Shown one piece after another: positions 1 to 12,200 of a DNA stretch of 64,000 nt. The position numbers were made by a program, and so were the translations under genes. The stretch comes from Mimachlamys varia. Its lineage: Eukaryota; Mollusca; Bivalvia; Pectinida; Pectinidae. The stretch lies in the NCBI GenBank assembly GCA_947623455.1, contig OX392528.1, forward strand, positions 49,308,322 through 49,372,321. Reading direction: 5' to 3'. Each line of letters starts with the position of its first letter. The stretch's first letter is position 1. The notes beneath the pieces were generated by a model. It made no database searches. It had not been told where the DNA came from and was given only the letters and a program-made list of their open reading frames with translations.

Positions 1-270
1 CTATGTGTAGAACATGTACCTGACCGATATTTGGAGGAAATTTGTTTGAGAGTTCTAAAATACATCTGAATTTTGAGAATTTGCGTTAAACTCCATTTCT
101 TCAAGTGCTATTGATATCTTTTTGAATTGAAACTTGGTTACTGATACCATCATACAATGTGTTTATATTTTGTCGTACTATTTTATACCGTTAGGACTTT
201 GATGTTATTGACAAAGCAAGAAAGACAAGACATGATTATGTGTAATTCTTGTATGTGTTTGACCTTGCAG

Positions 271-3200
271 TACTCAAGAGCGCTGTTAGTATTGAAGGAA
301 TGTTCTCGCCTTAAACCTCAAAACTGTACAGTTCTTCTACAAGGGGCAAAGCTTTGTTATGAGTACTTACATCAGGTAGGTCTTCAATCAGTTCCTAATG
401 GCATCAAAGCAAAATTAGAAAAATAAATAAATTTGAAATTGGTCGTGATCAAACAAAAAATCATAGAAGAGGGATGAACCTTTGAATGTTTGTTAAACAC
501 TATTAAAAGGTGTGCCGCATATACTTTATTCTATTTGTTCTTTAAAGGCCCAATATACATAACTTCATGAATATTTTCGTGATTCTGAAAAATTCTGACA
601 AAAAATCCAGTTAATAACCATGCGAAAATAAGCCTAAAACGAAGTAAACATGAGCAGTAACTAACAAGGAACTCTTGACGACAGAAAAATCCAAACACCT
701 GAAAATAATTCAGGTGGGGCCCACTTCAACAACAAACCGAAGGTAGAAGACGGTTCAAAATGGACGCGTGTTTACAAATACCGAGTTTCAACTTCTGCCG
801 TACTGGTAACCGCGTAAGAATTCATCTTGAATATTGCTGATATCAGCTAATCTTAACTAAATCTATAAATATAATAAGTTATTATGCCTGATTTTCACTT
901 CAAATTTTGCTGAAAGATACGTATATTGGGCCTTTAAAGGTCAAGGTATCAAACTTAGGGTTTTTCATGGGACCCCTTTATTATTGCTACATATTTATTT
1001 TATAACCTGTCATAGTAGCAGGATGAAAAGTTATGTTGTTAGAGTGTTTCTTGCTCTGACAGGAGGCAACAATCTGTCAAAGTGCCCAGGCTAGAGGAAA
1101 TTTAGCCTAGCTAGGTGGTAATGTTTTGTGCCTGTTTTGGTTAGTATATGGAAGGAATCCGACTGTCAGAACAAGCGCTAAAGTGTTTAGCTGACGACCA
1201 TCCATTGTGTGCTAGAGTACACGTGTCACTAGGAATCGGCTACAGTCTGGCTGCCATGGAGATGAGACTACAGGTAGACAGACAGGAATACAACAAAAAG
1301 TCACTGTCAGCATTCAATAGGTGAGATCATTACAAAACGTGGAATTCTACATTTTGACTTCATTATAAGAAATATATAAGATTCAGATTTCAAAAGGTAA
1401 GATATGACATGAAATTCTGTATTCTGACCTACATGTAAGATATTCTGACTTCAGTAGGTGAGATCATTACAAAACGTGGAATTTTACGTTTTGAGGAAAT
1501 ATAACATTTTGACTTTGATAATTGAGATATGACATGAAATTCTGTATTCTGACCTGTAAGTTATGATATCGAATTTTATACTCTGACTTCAATAGGTTAG
1601 ATACGATGGGAAATTCTATGTTCTGACTTAAAAAGGTGAGGTACAATGAATGTAAGATCTCAGTGACTATACGTACATGACTACATGACTGAGTATCTTT
1701 GTTGTCAGGTCACATATGTATGACCCCAGTGACTACATGACTGAGTATCTTTGTTGTCAGGTCACATATGTATTACCCCCGTGACTGACTGTGTATCTTT
1801 GTTGTCAGGTCACATATGTATGACCCCAGTGACTACATGACTGAGTATCTTTGTTGTCAGGTCACATATGTATGACCCCCGTGACTGACTGTGTATCTTT
1901 GCTGTCAGGTCACATATGTATGACCCCAGTGACTACATGACTGTGTATCTTTGTTGTCAGGTCACATATGTATGACCCCAGTGACTACATGACTGTGTAT
2001 CTTTGTTGTCAGGTCACATATGTATGACCCCAGTGAATACATGACTGTGTATCTTTGTTGTCAGGTCACATATGTATGACCCCAGTGACTACATGACCGT
2101 GTATCTTTGTTGTCAGGGCACATATGTATGACCCCAGTGACTACACGACTGTGTATCTTTGTTGTCAGGGCACATATGTATGACCCCAGTGACTACATGA
2201 CTGTGTATCTTTGTTGTCAGGGCACATATGTATGACCCCAGTGACTACATGACTGTGTATCTTTGTTGTCAGGGCACATATGTATGACCCCAGTGACTAC
2301 ATGACTGTGTATCTTTGTTGTCAGGGCTCATATGTATGACCCCAGTGACTACTTGGCATTGTTCCACCTGGCACTACAGCTGGCAATTCATCGACAGGTT
2401 TGTAACATCTGAATTATGTTGAACTAGGTAAAAATGTTTTCAAATCAGTTAATACCTGGTGTCTTTAAATCGTTTGTCCTGGAAAAAATGAGAATGTTAT
2501 TTTTTTTCTGTCTTTATTCAGTGAGATACTATTAATATTACCTCATAAAGTTCTTGTTCCTGAACTTCATTTAAAACATTAAAAACCAAGTTCATTCTGA
2601 AACAATGATTGATTGAGATGTTTTTGTTTTTCAGATTAATGATGCAATCAAGAATGTGAGGCTTGCGTTACGATACCGTAACGACCACATCCATTCCCTC
2701 CATCTTCTAGTTTTATTACTGACAGCACAGAAACAATTCGATGAGGCTATATCTCTTCTGAATGCAGCTTTGGAGGAGTATCCAGAAAATCTCAGGTAAA
2801 ATCAGCAAAGTCTGATCACTCAAAGTCTGTACTGAGGCAAATTATGAGAAAATTTGTTATATGCACAGGAATAGTCTAATTAAACTGACACGAGCAGGGT
2901 ATTATAAAATCAGAGAGAAGACACAGTGGTGTAGGTTGTGGTGGAAAGCTGAGCTAGTACTGTGATCGTAGGGTTGTGAGTTCGAGTCCAAGCCACAGCA
3001 CTTGTGTACATTGTATCCTTGAGTAAGATACTCCACATGTTCCAGTCTACTCAGCTGTATTGATTTCATGGTTGGACAGTTGCTAGATAATTGTTGAATG
3101 CTACCTGTGAGCGCTGAAATGGCAGCACCAATCATGTGCTGGCCTGAGAGTTGACAACGATATTGGCTGTTTGCTAAGACCCAAAAACCACGGATGGTAA

Positions 3201-6200
3201 ATTGTGAACCGCTTTTGAGACGACCTATGAATTTGGTTGAGATAAAGTGGTATATAAGAACCTCAGATTATCATTAATATGAAATCATATTTAATTATTA
3301 TGAATCTTAAAACTAATCTTATGCACAATGCAGCATCCATTGGAACCGTCACAATCATACCCTTTTTGATTTCAGCTGTCTTGTGTAATTTTGTGTGTTA
3401 TTTTAAAAATATGAATAAACAATTAATAGATGATAAAGTTCCCTGAATTAGGGCAAGAGAACCAACGTCCTGGTTGTGGTAAGGCAGTAACGGTACGTTA
3501 TAGGAATCTTCAATGGATACCAAACAGTATTCGCTAGACCTCCATCAGATTAAGTAGGTATAATAAATAATGAGGATGGAGCATCAACATCTTTATTCCG
3601 TAGTTTTATTAGCAGGTTGACATGTTCCGGCTAGCTAGGCTAGCCGTCATCAGAACCAGCCTAGCTAGCAGAAACATGTCAACCTGCTAATATCTAGATG
3701 TTGATGCTCCATCCTCATTATTTATTATAATTAATAGATGAAAAAAAAAAATGAAATTGTATGTCTACAGTTTGATGCTGACCAAGTCGAGACTTGAGGA
3801 GATCCTGTACGGTCCGGAGCAGGCGCTGGCCACGTGTAAACACATGTTACAGCTGTGGAAGGAGCTGTACGAGGTCGACACAGAGGAGTGAGTACTGCTT
3901 ACTTTTACAGGATTGTTCATTCTGAGAACTTTTTCAACATCTTACTAAGACCACAGACATTTATCAGTTACTCCAAGGAGCCATACCTTAGCCAAGATCT
4001 TCTGGTGCCACAATATAGCCATTCTGTAAAAGCCAATATTGATGCATGTGGAATTTTTCGCTTTGTCAGTTTCCAAACTATTTGCTCTGTGACCATTTTC
4101 ACGCTGTCAGTGATGTTTTTTTTGCACGGTGTACCAAATAATAATATTATACAATGTGCAGTTTAAATGGTGTTAAATATGGCCGCATGTGGATATATTC
4201 TTGGAGATTAAGATAAATGCCAGTAAAATAAGTGAAAATGTCCACTCACCATGAACAATTCCACTTTTACAGTACCTCATTTCAAATTTTGAAATCTGGT
4301 TATTTTTTCGCAGACCAAATCTTGACAGCAACATGCATGATAAAAAACTGAATTCTTTTGAAGTTTGCATAATTTTGAAGATGATGTAGAAGTCTTATAT
4401 ATTTTTTTTAAATGATTGTGTCATTAAATACCGACATTGTTTTAGGGCAGTGACGGATGTCCGCAGTAGCCGGCGGCCAACAGCCACAGACCGGACACAG
4501 TTTGACCGTAGAAGTTTTGCTCAGTTACAACTTAGTGAACTTAATGAGAGGGACACAGGTAAATGTGGTCTACAAACAATGATCTATATGTCACAGAAGG
4601 AAAATTTAGTGTTCTCCCAAGACATTTTTGATGCACTGTTGCATCTATATTTTAACTCTCCATCAAGAGGCTATATGCTGTCAATCACTTACACGTCGCA
4701 ACCCATCGATCTTGCGCGACACAAATTTAAGAAAGAAATACTCAAAACATTGATGTGGTTATTTCATTCATAATGTTGACGCCAAAATAATTAACGCTCC
4801 TCATCCATGTTTCATTAGGCATTGCATCACTGATAATGTAAGATTATTCAGGTTCTTATATGGCCAACAGCCATATGCACAACAGCTCAAAGTTCATGTG
4901 TTAACTTACCGTTATGCTAAAATGTCCTGGGGAGAACACTGAAATTACAAAGTAATATTATATTTCAAATTATTTGGTATGCAGATTTCACATCATGGCT
5001 TTATTATTAATACGGTAACCGTAATCTCTCGTGTATAGTGCACACTTTTTTTTAGGGAAAATCAAAAGTGTCAAAAACAGAGTGCACACTATATGCAAGA
5101 ACAATCAAAAACCTTGACTTGGTCGCGATCATATATCGTTAATTTTTCGGAGATTCCGGCTTGATGTTTTTTCCAGATTTTTTCTACAATGTTTTTTTCA
5201 AATTTTTTTTTTTAATTTTTGGAACCCAAAAAGTACCTGCACACTAAATTACAGTAATTAAGAATTGTTAAAACTGATGATCTGTCATGATGACAATTAC
5301 CAAAAACACAAAGATTTGTATGCTTCAGAAAATACTCTGGAGCTGTAAGAGGACAGATAATTATACTAATTTAGAACATGTAGTTTATCATGTATGCCAT
5401 GATACAGTATCCGTTGTTCCCAGGGTTCCATTGTCTATTTTCAATTACATCAGTTGACAGACTATAGAGAGTTCCTTGGTTGAATAAGTTTCTAAGAGAT
5501 TTGTATTCATTGGTAGAATGCGTTATGAAAAATAACTGGGAAGGAAAATGTGTATATGTGAGGTACTAGACTATTAAGTGCTTATTTGAATGAAATATAG
5601 TTATCTTCATAAAGTGATAATTGGATGAATATTTATATACAGGATCATATGTGATCACACAATGAGTAATATATACCAGAATAATTTCTCTCCTTTTCTG
5701 AACAAAAGAAAGGAATTGTCAAAGAAAAGATTTGGCCCTACCTTTTAACTAAGTATGGTTTCAAAAACATTGAGATCAGAACATTCTGTGAATAAAGTTT
5801 TGTTTTTTGTTTTTTTTTTTGTTTTGTTCCAGGGTCGTTAAGAGCAGAGTCTATAGCAGCATCACGAGTAGAACAAACAATGTCTGAGGTGGCATCATCA
5901 TTAAACAGTACATTCCAGCCCCGACCTGGCTCCCAGCAGACCTGGTTACTTCAGGCCCAAATCTGGTTACACCTAGGTAAGTGTTTAACCTCATTTCCCA
6001 GCAGACCTGGTTACTACAGGCCCAAATCTGGTTACACCTAGGTACGTGTTTAGCCTGGTTACACCTAGGTACTTGTTTAACCTTTTTTCCCAGCAGACCT
6101 GGTTACTTCAGGCCCAAATCTGGTTACACCTAGGTAAGTGTACGTGTTTAACCTTATTTCCCAGCAGACCTGGTTACTTCAGGCCCAATCTGGTTACACC

Positions 6201-9200
6201 TTGGTACGTGTTTAATCTGGTTACACCTAGGTAAGTGTTTAACCTCATTTTCCAGCAGACCTGGTTACTTCAGGCCCAATCTGGTTACACCTAGGTACGT
6301 GTTTAACCTGGTTACACCTAGGTACGTGTTTAACCTGGTTACACCTAGGTACGTGTTTAATCTGGTTACACATAGGTAAGTGTTTAACCTCATTCATCGG
6401 ACCATGAACAGAAGGTCATTTTAAGCAGTTTACACAAAACCGATTGCAAAAAAGTACCTTAAACATTAAATTTATTAAATTCAGCATACAAGTTATAACA
6501 TTCAGTAGAGACCATAGATAGAGATGATTCATTAATGTGTGGTTATTTTAACAGGCTGTACTTTGCATCATTTACAGCGGAACTTTACTTAACTCTGGAC
6601 AAGATGTCGGAGGCCGAAGCTTGTGTTGTTGAAACTAGTGCTATCTTCCCTCTTTCTCACCAGGTGGCGTTCATGGTAAGATCACATGATCAGTCGCATT
6701 CAAATTCCCTGCTGTCACAGAATTACAATGAATCTTAACAACCAAGTTTGACAGAATGTTTGAAACTTCGCAAATTGTATTTATTGAATTATTGTTCCAA
6801 CTGGACAACTTCTAGATATTCTAACTGCAGGGATTGAAAATCCAACATTTTCGCATAAAGCGTGCGGTTGATCATTAATTTATTCGTTGAACCCTAGGAC
6901 AACCTAGCTTATACTTTGTAAATTACAACACTCAAATTTGAAAAAAAATTGGATTATTTTACAAGGCTCATGCAGTTAGCTGTATATATTAGGTGTACAC
7001 ATGGCAAGCTGTGAGTCATGCTCTTTCTGATTATTCTTTGTCTGACTTTGTTGCAGAAAGGACGAGTATTGGAACACAAATTGAAGTACAACGAAGCTAA
7101 GCTGTGCTACGAAGATGCTGTTTCTATCAATCCTGGTCACACAAAATCTTTACAACATCTGGTAAAGTTAAACTCACTGAAAAATAATTGCCATGCTGCT
7201 GTTATTATTAGAAATATTAATTTTGATGGCAATTATAATAGATAATTATGGAAATATAACATTATGATAGAACATATACCTGGTAATTATGTGGAGTCAC
7301 ACCTGTACTGAATGAGCGGCAATCAAATTCATACGCAATCTGATTAAAATGCGGATCCTTGTTCTCACTCCGTTTTACAAGGATCTGTCAACATCCCATA
7401 AGAGGTCACGTTCAGATGACCTTTGTCGCCTCTTTACTTAACACTAAAATAATTTTCCAATGACCTGTCATCTTGCAGCAAGCCATTTTGTCACATTATT
7501 TCACATAAACTTTTTAGTGACGAAATGATTAAACGGACAAATGCGGTTATGCAAGCTTTGTCGCCTCAAAATTTCACTGTCAAGATTCTGAAAGTAGTAT
7601 GAATTTGATTGGCTAATGCAAAAGGTCATCGGGACCTGACCACATATGGGATTTTCTCAGATCATAACGCAGCAGAGAGAAGTTTATGGAACAGCACGGA
7701 GATCAAGATATGATTTTAATCAGATTGATTCATAGGGTTATTGACAAAATGGGATTTTTTTTAATTACATATGTCAATGAATAGGTCCGGCCTTTCACCA
7801 TATACAGTACTAAAACCTTACTTACTCGAACTTGTGGGGACTTAATCAATAGGTCAAGGAATACATATACAGTCAAACCTGTCTACAAAAGACACCCAAG
7901 GGACTAAGAAAAGTGTCCTTTATAGACAGGTATCCTTTATACAGAGGTTAACTAATAGTATATAGTAAACTACACTGAGTGGGTCTGATGAGTCTGTCCT
8001 TTATAGACAGGTGTCCTTTATACAGAGGTTAACTATATAGTAAATTGCACTGTGTGGGTATGATGAGTCTGTCCTTTATAGACAGGTGTCCTTTATACAG
8101 AGGTCAATTATATAGTAAATTGCACTGAGTGGGTCTGATGAGTCTGTCCTTTATAGACAGGTGTCCTTTATACAGAGGTCAATTATATAGTAAATTGCAC
8201 TGAGTGGGTCTGATGAGTCTGTCCTTTATAGACAGGTGTCCTTTATACAGAGGTCAAGTATATATAGTAATTTACACTGAGTGGGTCTGATGAGTCTGTC
8301 CTTTATAGACAGGTGTCCTTTATACAGAGGTCAAGTATATATAGTAATTTACACTGAGTGGGTCTGATGAGTCTGTCCTTTATAGACAGGTGTCCTTTAT
8401 ACAGAGGTTAACTATATAGTAAATTACACTGTGTGAGTATGATGAGTCTGTCCTTTATAGACAGGTGTCCTTTATACAGAGGTCAAGTATATATAATAAT
8501 TTACACTGAGTGGGTCTGATGAGTCTGTCCTTAATAGACAGGTGTCCTTTATACAGAGGTTAACTATATAGTAAATTACACTGTGTGAGTATAATGAGTC
8601 TGTCCTTTATAGACAGGTGTCCTTTATACAGAGGTTAACTATATAGTAAATTACACTGTGTGGGTCTGATGAGTCTGTCCTTTATAGACAGGTGTCCTTT
8701 ATACAGAGGTTAACTATATAGTAAATTACACTGAGTGGGTCTGATGAGTCTGTCCTTTATAGACAGGTGTCCTTTATACAGAGATTAACTATATAGTAAT
8801 TTACACTGAGTGGGTCTGATGAGTCTGTCCTTTATAGACAGGTGTCCTTTATACAGAGGTCAAGTATATAGTAAATTACACTGCATTGTGTGAGTATGAT
8901 GAGTCTGTCCTTTATAGACAGATGTCCTTTATACAGAGGTCAAGTATATAGTAAATTGCACTGAGTGGGTCTGATGAGTCTGTCCTTTATAGACAGGTGT
9001 CCTTTATACAGAGGTCAAGTATATAGTAAATTGCACTGTGTGGGTATGATGAGTCTGTCCTTTATAGACAGGTGTCCTTTATACAGAGGTCAAGTATATA
9101 TAGTAATTTACACTGAGTGGGTCTGATGAGTCTGTCCTTTATAGACAGGTGTCCTTTATACAGAGGTCAAGTATATATAGTAATTTACACTGAGTGGGTC

Positions 9201-12200
9201 TGATGAGTCTGTCCTTTATAGACAGGTGTCCTTTATACAGAGGTCAAGTATATATAATAATTTACACTGAGTGGGTCTGATGAGTCTGTCCTTTATAGAC
9301 AGGTGTCCCTTATACAGAGGTTAACTATATAGTAAATTACACTGTGTGAGTATAATGAGTCTGTCCTTTATAGACAGGTGTCCTTTATACAGAGGTTAAC
9401 TATATAGTAAATTACACTGTGTGGGTCTGATGAGTCTGTCCTTTATAGACAGGTGTCCTTTATACAGAGGTTAACTATATAGTAAATTACACATGAGTGG
9501 GTCTGATGAGTCTGTCCTTTATAGACAGGTGTCCTTTATACAGAGGTTAACTATATAGTAAACTACACTGAGTGGGTCTGATTAGTCTGTCCTTAATAGA
9601 CAGGTGTCCTTTATACAGAGGTCAAGTATATATAGTAATTTACACTGAGTGGGTCTGATGAGTCTGTCCTTTATAGACAGGTGTCCTTTATACAGAGGTC
9701 AAGTATATATAGTAATTTACACTGAGTGGGTCTGATGAGTCTGTCCTTTATAGACAGGTGTCCTTTATACAGAGGTTAACTACAGTATATAGTAAATTAC
9801 ACTGCATTGTGTGAGTTTGATGAATCTGTCCTTTATAGACAGGTGTCCTAGCTTTCAGGGCTTTTTCTGAGGGCGTTTTGGGACCATTAATAGGCCCCAT
9901 TCCCAATTGAAATTATTTCATTTTTAAGCCAAATTCCCAAAATTTGCAGTTTCCTCCTGAATAACTCTTTCCCAATTCACCAATTTTCTTCCCAAAATCA
10001 GACCAAAAGGCCCCTTCCCAAAGCGGTGAGAAAAAGCCCTGTTTATATAAAGGTGTCCTTTATGACAGGTTTGACTGTACATGGTTTTTCGAGGAATCAT
10101 GCAGAGGTTTGTTCTCGATCATCAGGTATAGATATGTCAGATTTTGAGCGATACTATTTAACCATACGTACATATACGTATTGTGAAATGCCACAGTACT
10201 TATATTTTAAGAATATGTATGATCTCGGTCGTTACCAAACGAACTGTTCAACGAATGATTGGAGTAAACCGGGTTCGAGTAAGTAGGGTTTTACTGTAAC
10301 TTTGTTAGTTGTCGGCTCCTCCACATCAGGGATCTCTTTGGCTTGCTTTATCATTCCCTTTATATAGAGGAAAGATTAAAGGGAAATAGGACTAAGTTCC
10401 TACTTACTTGAGTATATGTCATCATTCTGGCAACTTAAATTTTTATACCGAGCTCAATGGAATTTCATATAACGTTATGAAAGTGTTTGCTATCATATAG
10501 CAAATGCCGTGAACTTGCATTTGGCTCTTTCTACACATGACACTTATACAAATGTTTGATATGATAATACCTAGCGCAGAAGATTTTTTCTGTCAAAATT
10601 CCAAGATTCAGTTGCAAGAACAAATATACATCATTTCCTCATACATATGTCACAGGGGGTTTATATCACTTGTGGTGCCTTACCTGGTCAGTTGCACATA
10701 CCTGGGTAGAGTTCATCAACTGTCTTGGGGCTATTACATATAATTAATGGTGTGGGGAGGTGGGAGGCATTTGTATTAAAGGCCCAATATACGGAACTTT
10801 CAGTAAAAGTTATTATATTTACAGATTTAGCTAAGATTAACTGATATCAGCAATATCCAAGATGAATTCTTACGTGGTTACCGGTACAGCAGCAGTTGAA
10901 ACTCGGTATTTGTAAACACACGTCCAGTTTGAACTGTCTTCTAACTTCAGCTTGTTATTGAAGTGGGCCACATCTGAATTATTTTCAATCTTTGGATTTT
11001 TCTGTCAAGAGTTTCTTGTTAGTTACCTTGTTATCTTGTTTTAATATTTGACTTTTCGGTGGGTCTCCGAAAAAGTGTCTCCTGCCCCTCCCACATAGTT
11101 AGTTCTGGAACAGCCCTTAGCTAAAATAACAGAAACAAGTTTTACACAAAATACAACACTTGATGATCAAGGTTTTTCAGTAGCTGATGCTAACAACTTA
11201 TACATGCTTCCTGTATTCAACCTTTAGGGTATGGTATTGCATCAGCTGGAGAACGATAAGATGGCTGAGAAAATATTGAGGGACGCTGTCAACACTGATC
11301 CTGTGTCTCATGAGTCATGGTAAGTATTACTACAAATTGTATGTTATCAGTGTCAAGAAAGTTTATAGTCCTCATACATCACCAACAGGCCTGCAATCAT
11401 GTTCTTGTCAATCATTCTCCTGTATAATAAAGCAAAGATTCTGTCATCGGCAGATACCCCTGATTGATTGCACTACGCTATGCTAAGTGTACCATAGCAT
11501 AGGGCAATTAATCGTGGGTATCCGACGATGAGATTCTGTTCTCATACCATGCTTTTTGTAAATCACTTAAATTATGTCAAACGATGATTTGTGGCTTCAT
11601 AGATTATAACCGTCTATTGATGTCATAAAGGGTTACAATGTAGAAATAATCCATGAGTATGTAAGCATTGAACTGCTTTCAGTTGGCATTCATAGACAGT
11701 ATGATTGCCTACTGGACAAAGGCAAATTTGATCGAAGTGCCCCACCAGTGCTCTTGGGATTAAGAAGACTTACAACTAGTGGTAGATAGGTGGGATTGAG
11801 GAAACCTATAGTGGTTGTCTGGGTTTTGAAAACAATAGTGTTCGCGGGAGAAATGGCAATAGATATCAACTGAATGTTTATTCGACATAATTTTATTTTA
11901 ATAAATGTGTGGCATATTGAAATTTTATTTTAATAAATGTGTGGCATATTGAAATTTTATTTTAATAAATGTGTGGCATATTGAAATTTTATTTTAATAA
12001 ATGTGTGGCATATTGATAAACAAGTGTTTGTCTAATGAGATCCCCTCTCACACTTTCAGCAACACCAATTTCCAAAAATCTAAAGAAATCCTTGTTAAGA
12101 CTTGTTTATCTCGTGAAAGTCTATATTTCCCTTTTGTGTCTATATTTAGGTACCTACTTGGCTTAGTTCTGGAGAAACTCTGTATTTCCCTTTTGTGTCT

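Larger units (their letters stand above)
7803..10298. mobile_element. pogo/Tigger-type MITE (outer element of a nested pair)
   Basis: The left end reads TACAGTACTAAAACC then TTACTTACTCGAAC (7803-7833). The right end reads GTTCGAGTAAGTAGGG then TTTTACTGTA (10273-10298), its imperfect inverse. Ends of the form TA-CAGTAaaACC with 'CTCGAAC' are typical of pogo/Tigger relatives. The element is split by the insertion at 7868-10079; the remaining outer parts total under 300 bp. Confidence 0.65.

Noticed and set aside
4450..4773. 107-codon ORF around a TTC7 exon
   Set aside because: Only 4446-4558 is exonic; the rest is intron read-through after a clear GTAAAT donor.
6046..6234. 62-codon ORF rich in QIWLHLGKC repeats
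   Set aside because: Reads through tandem copies of the TTC7 exon/donor unit; not a separate gene.
7898..9852. CRISPR-like regular array
   Set aside because: Adjacent units are whole copies without unique spacers, lie inside a eukaryotic transposon and intron, and have no cas genes.
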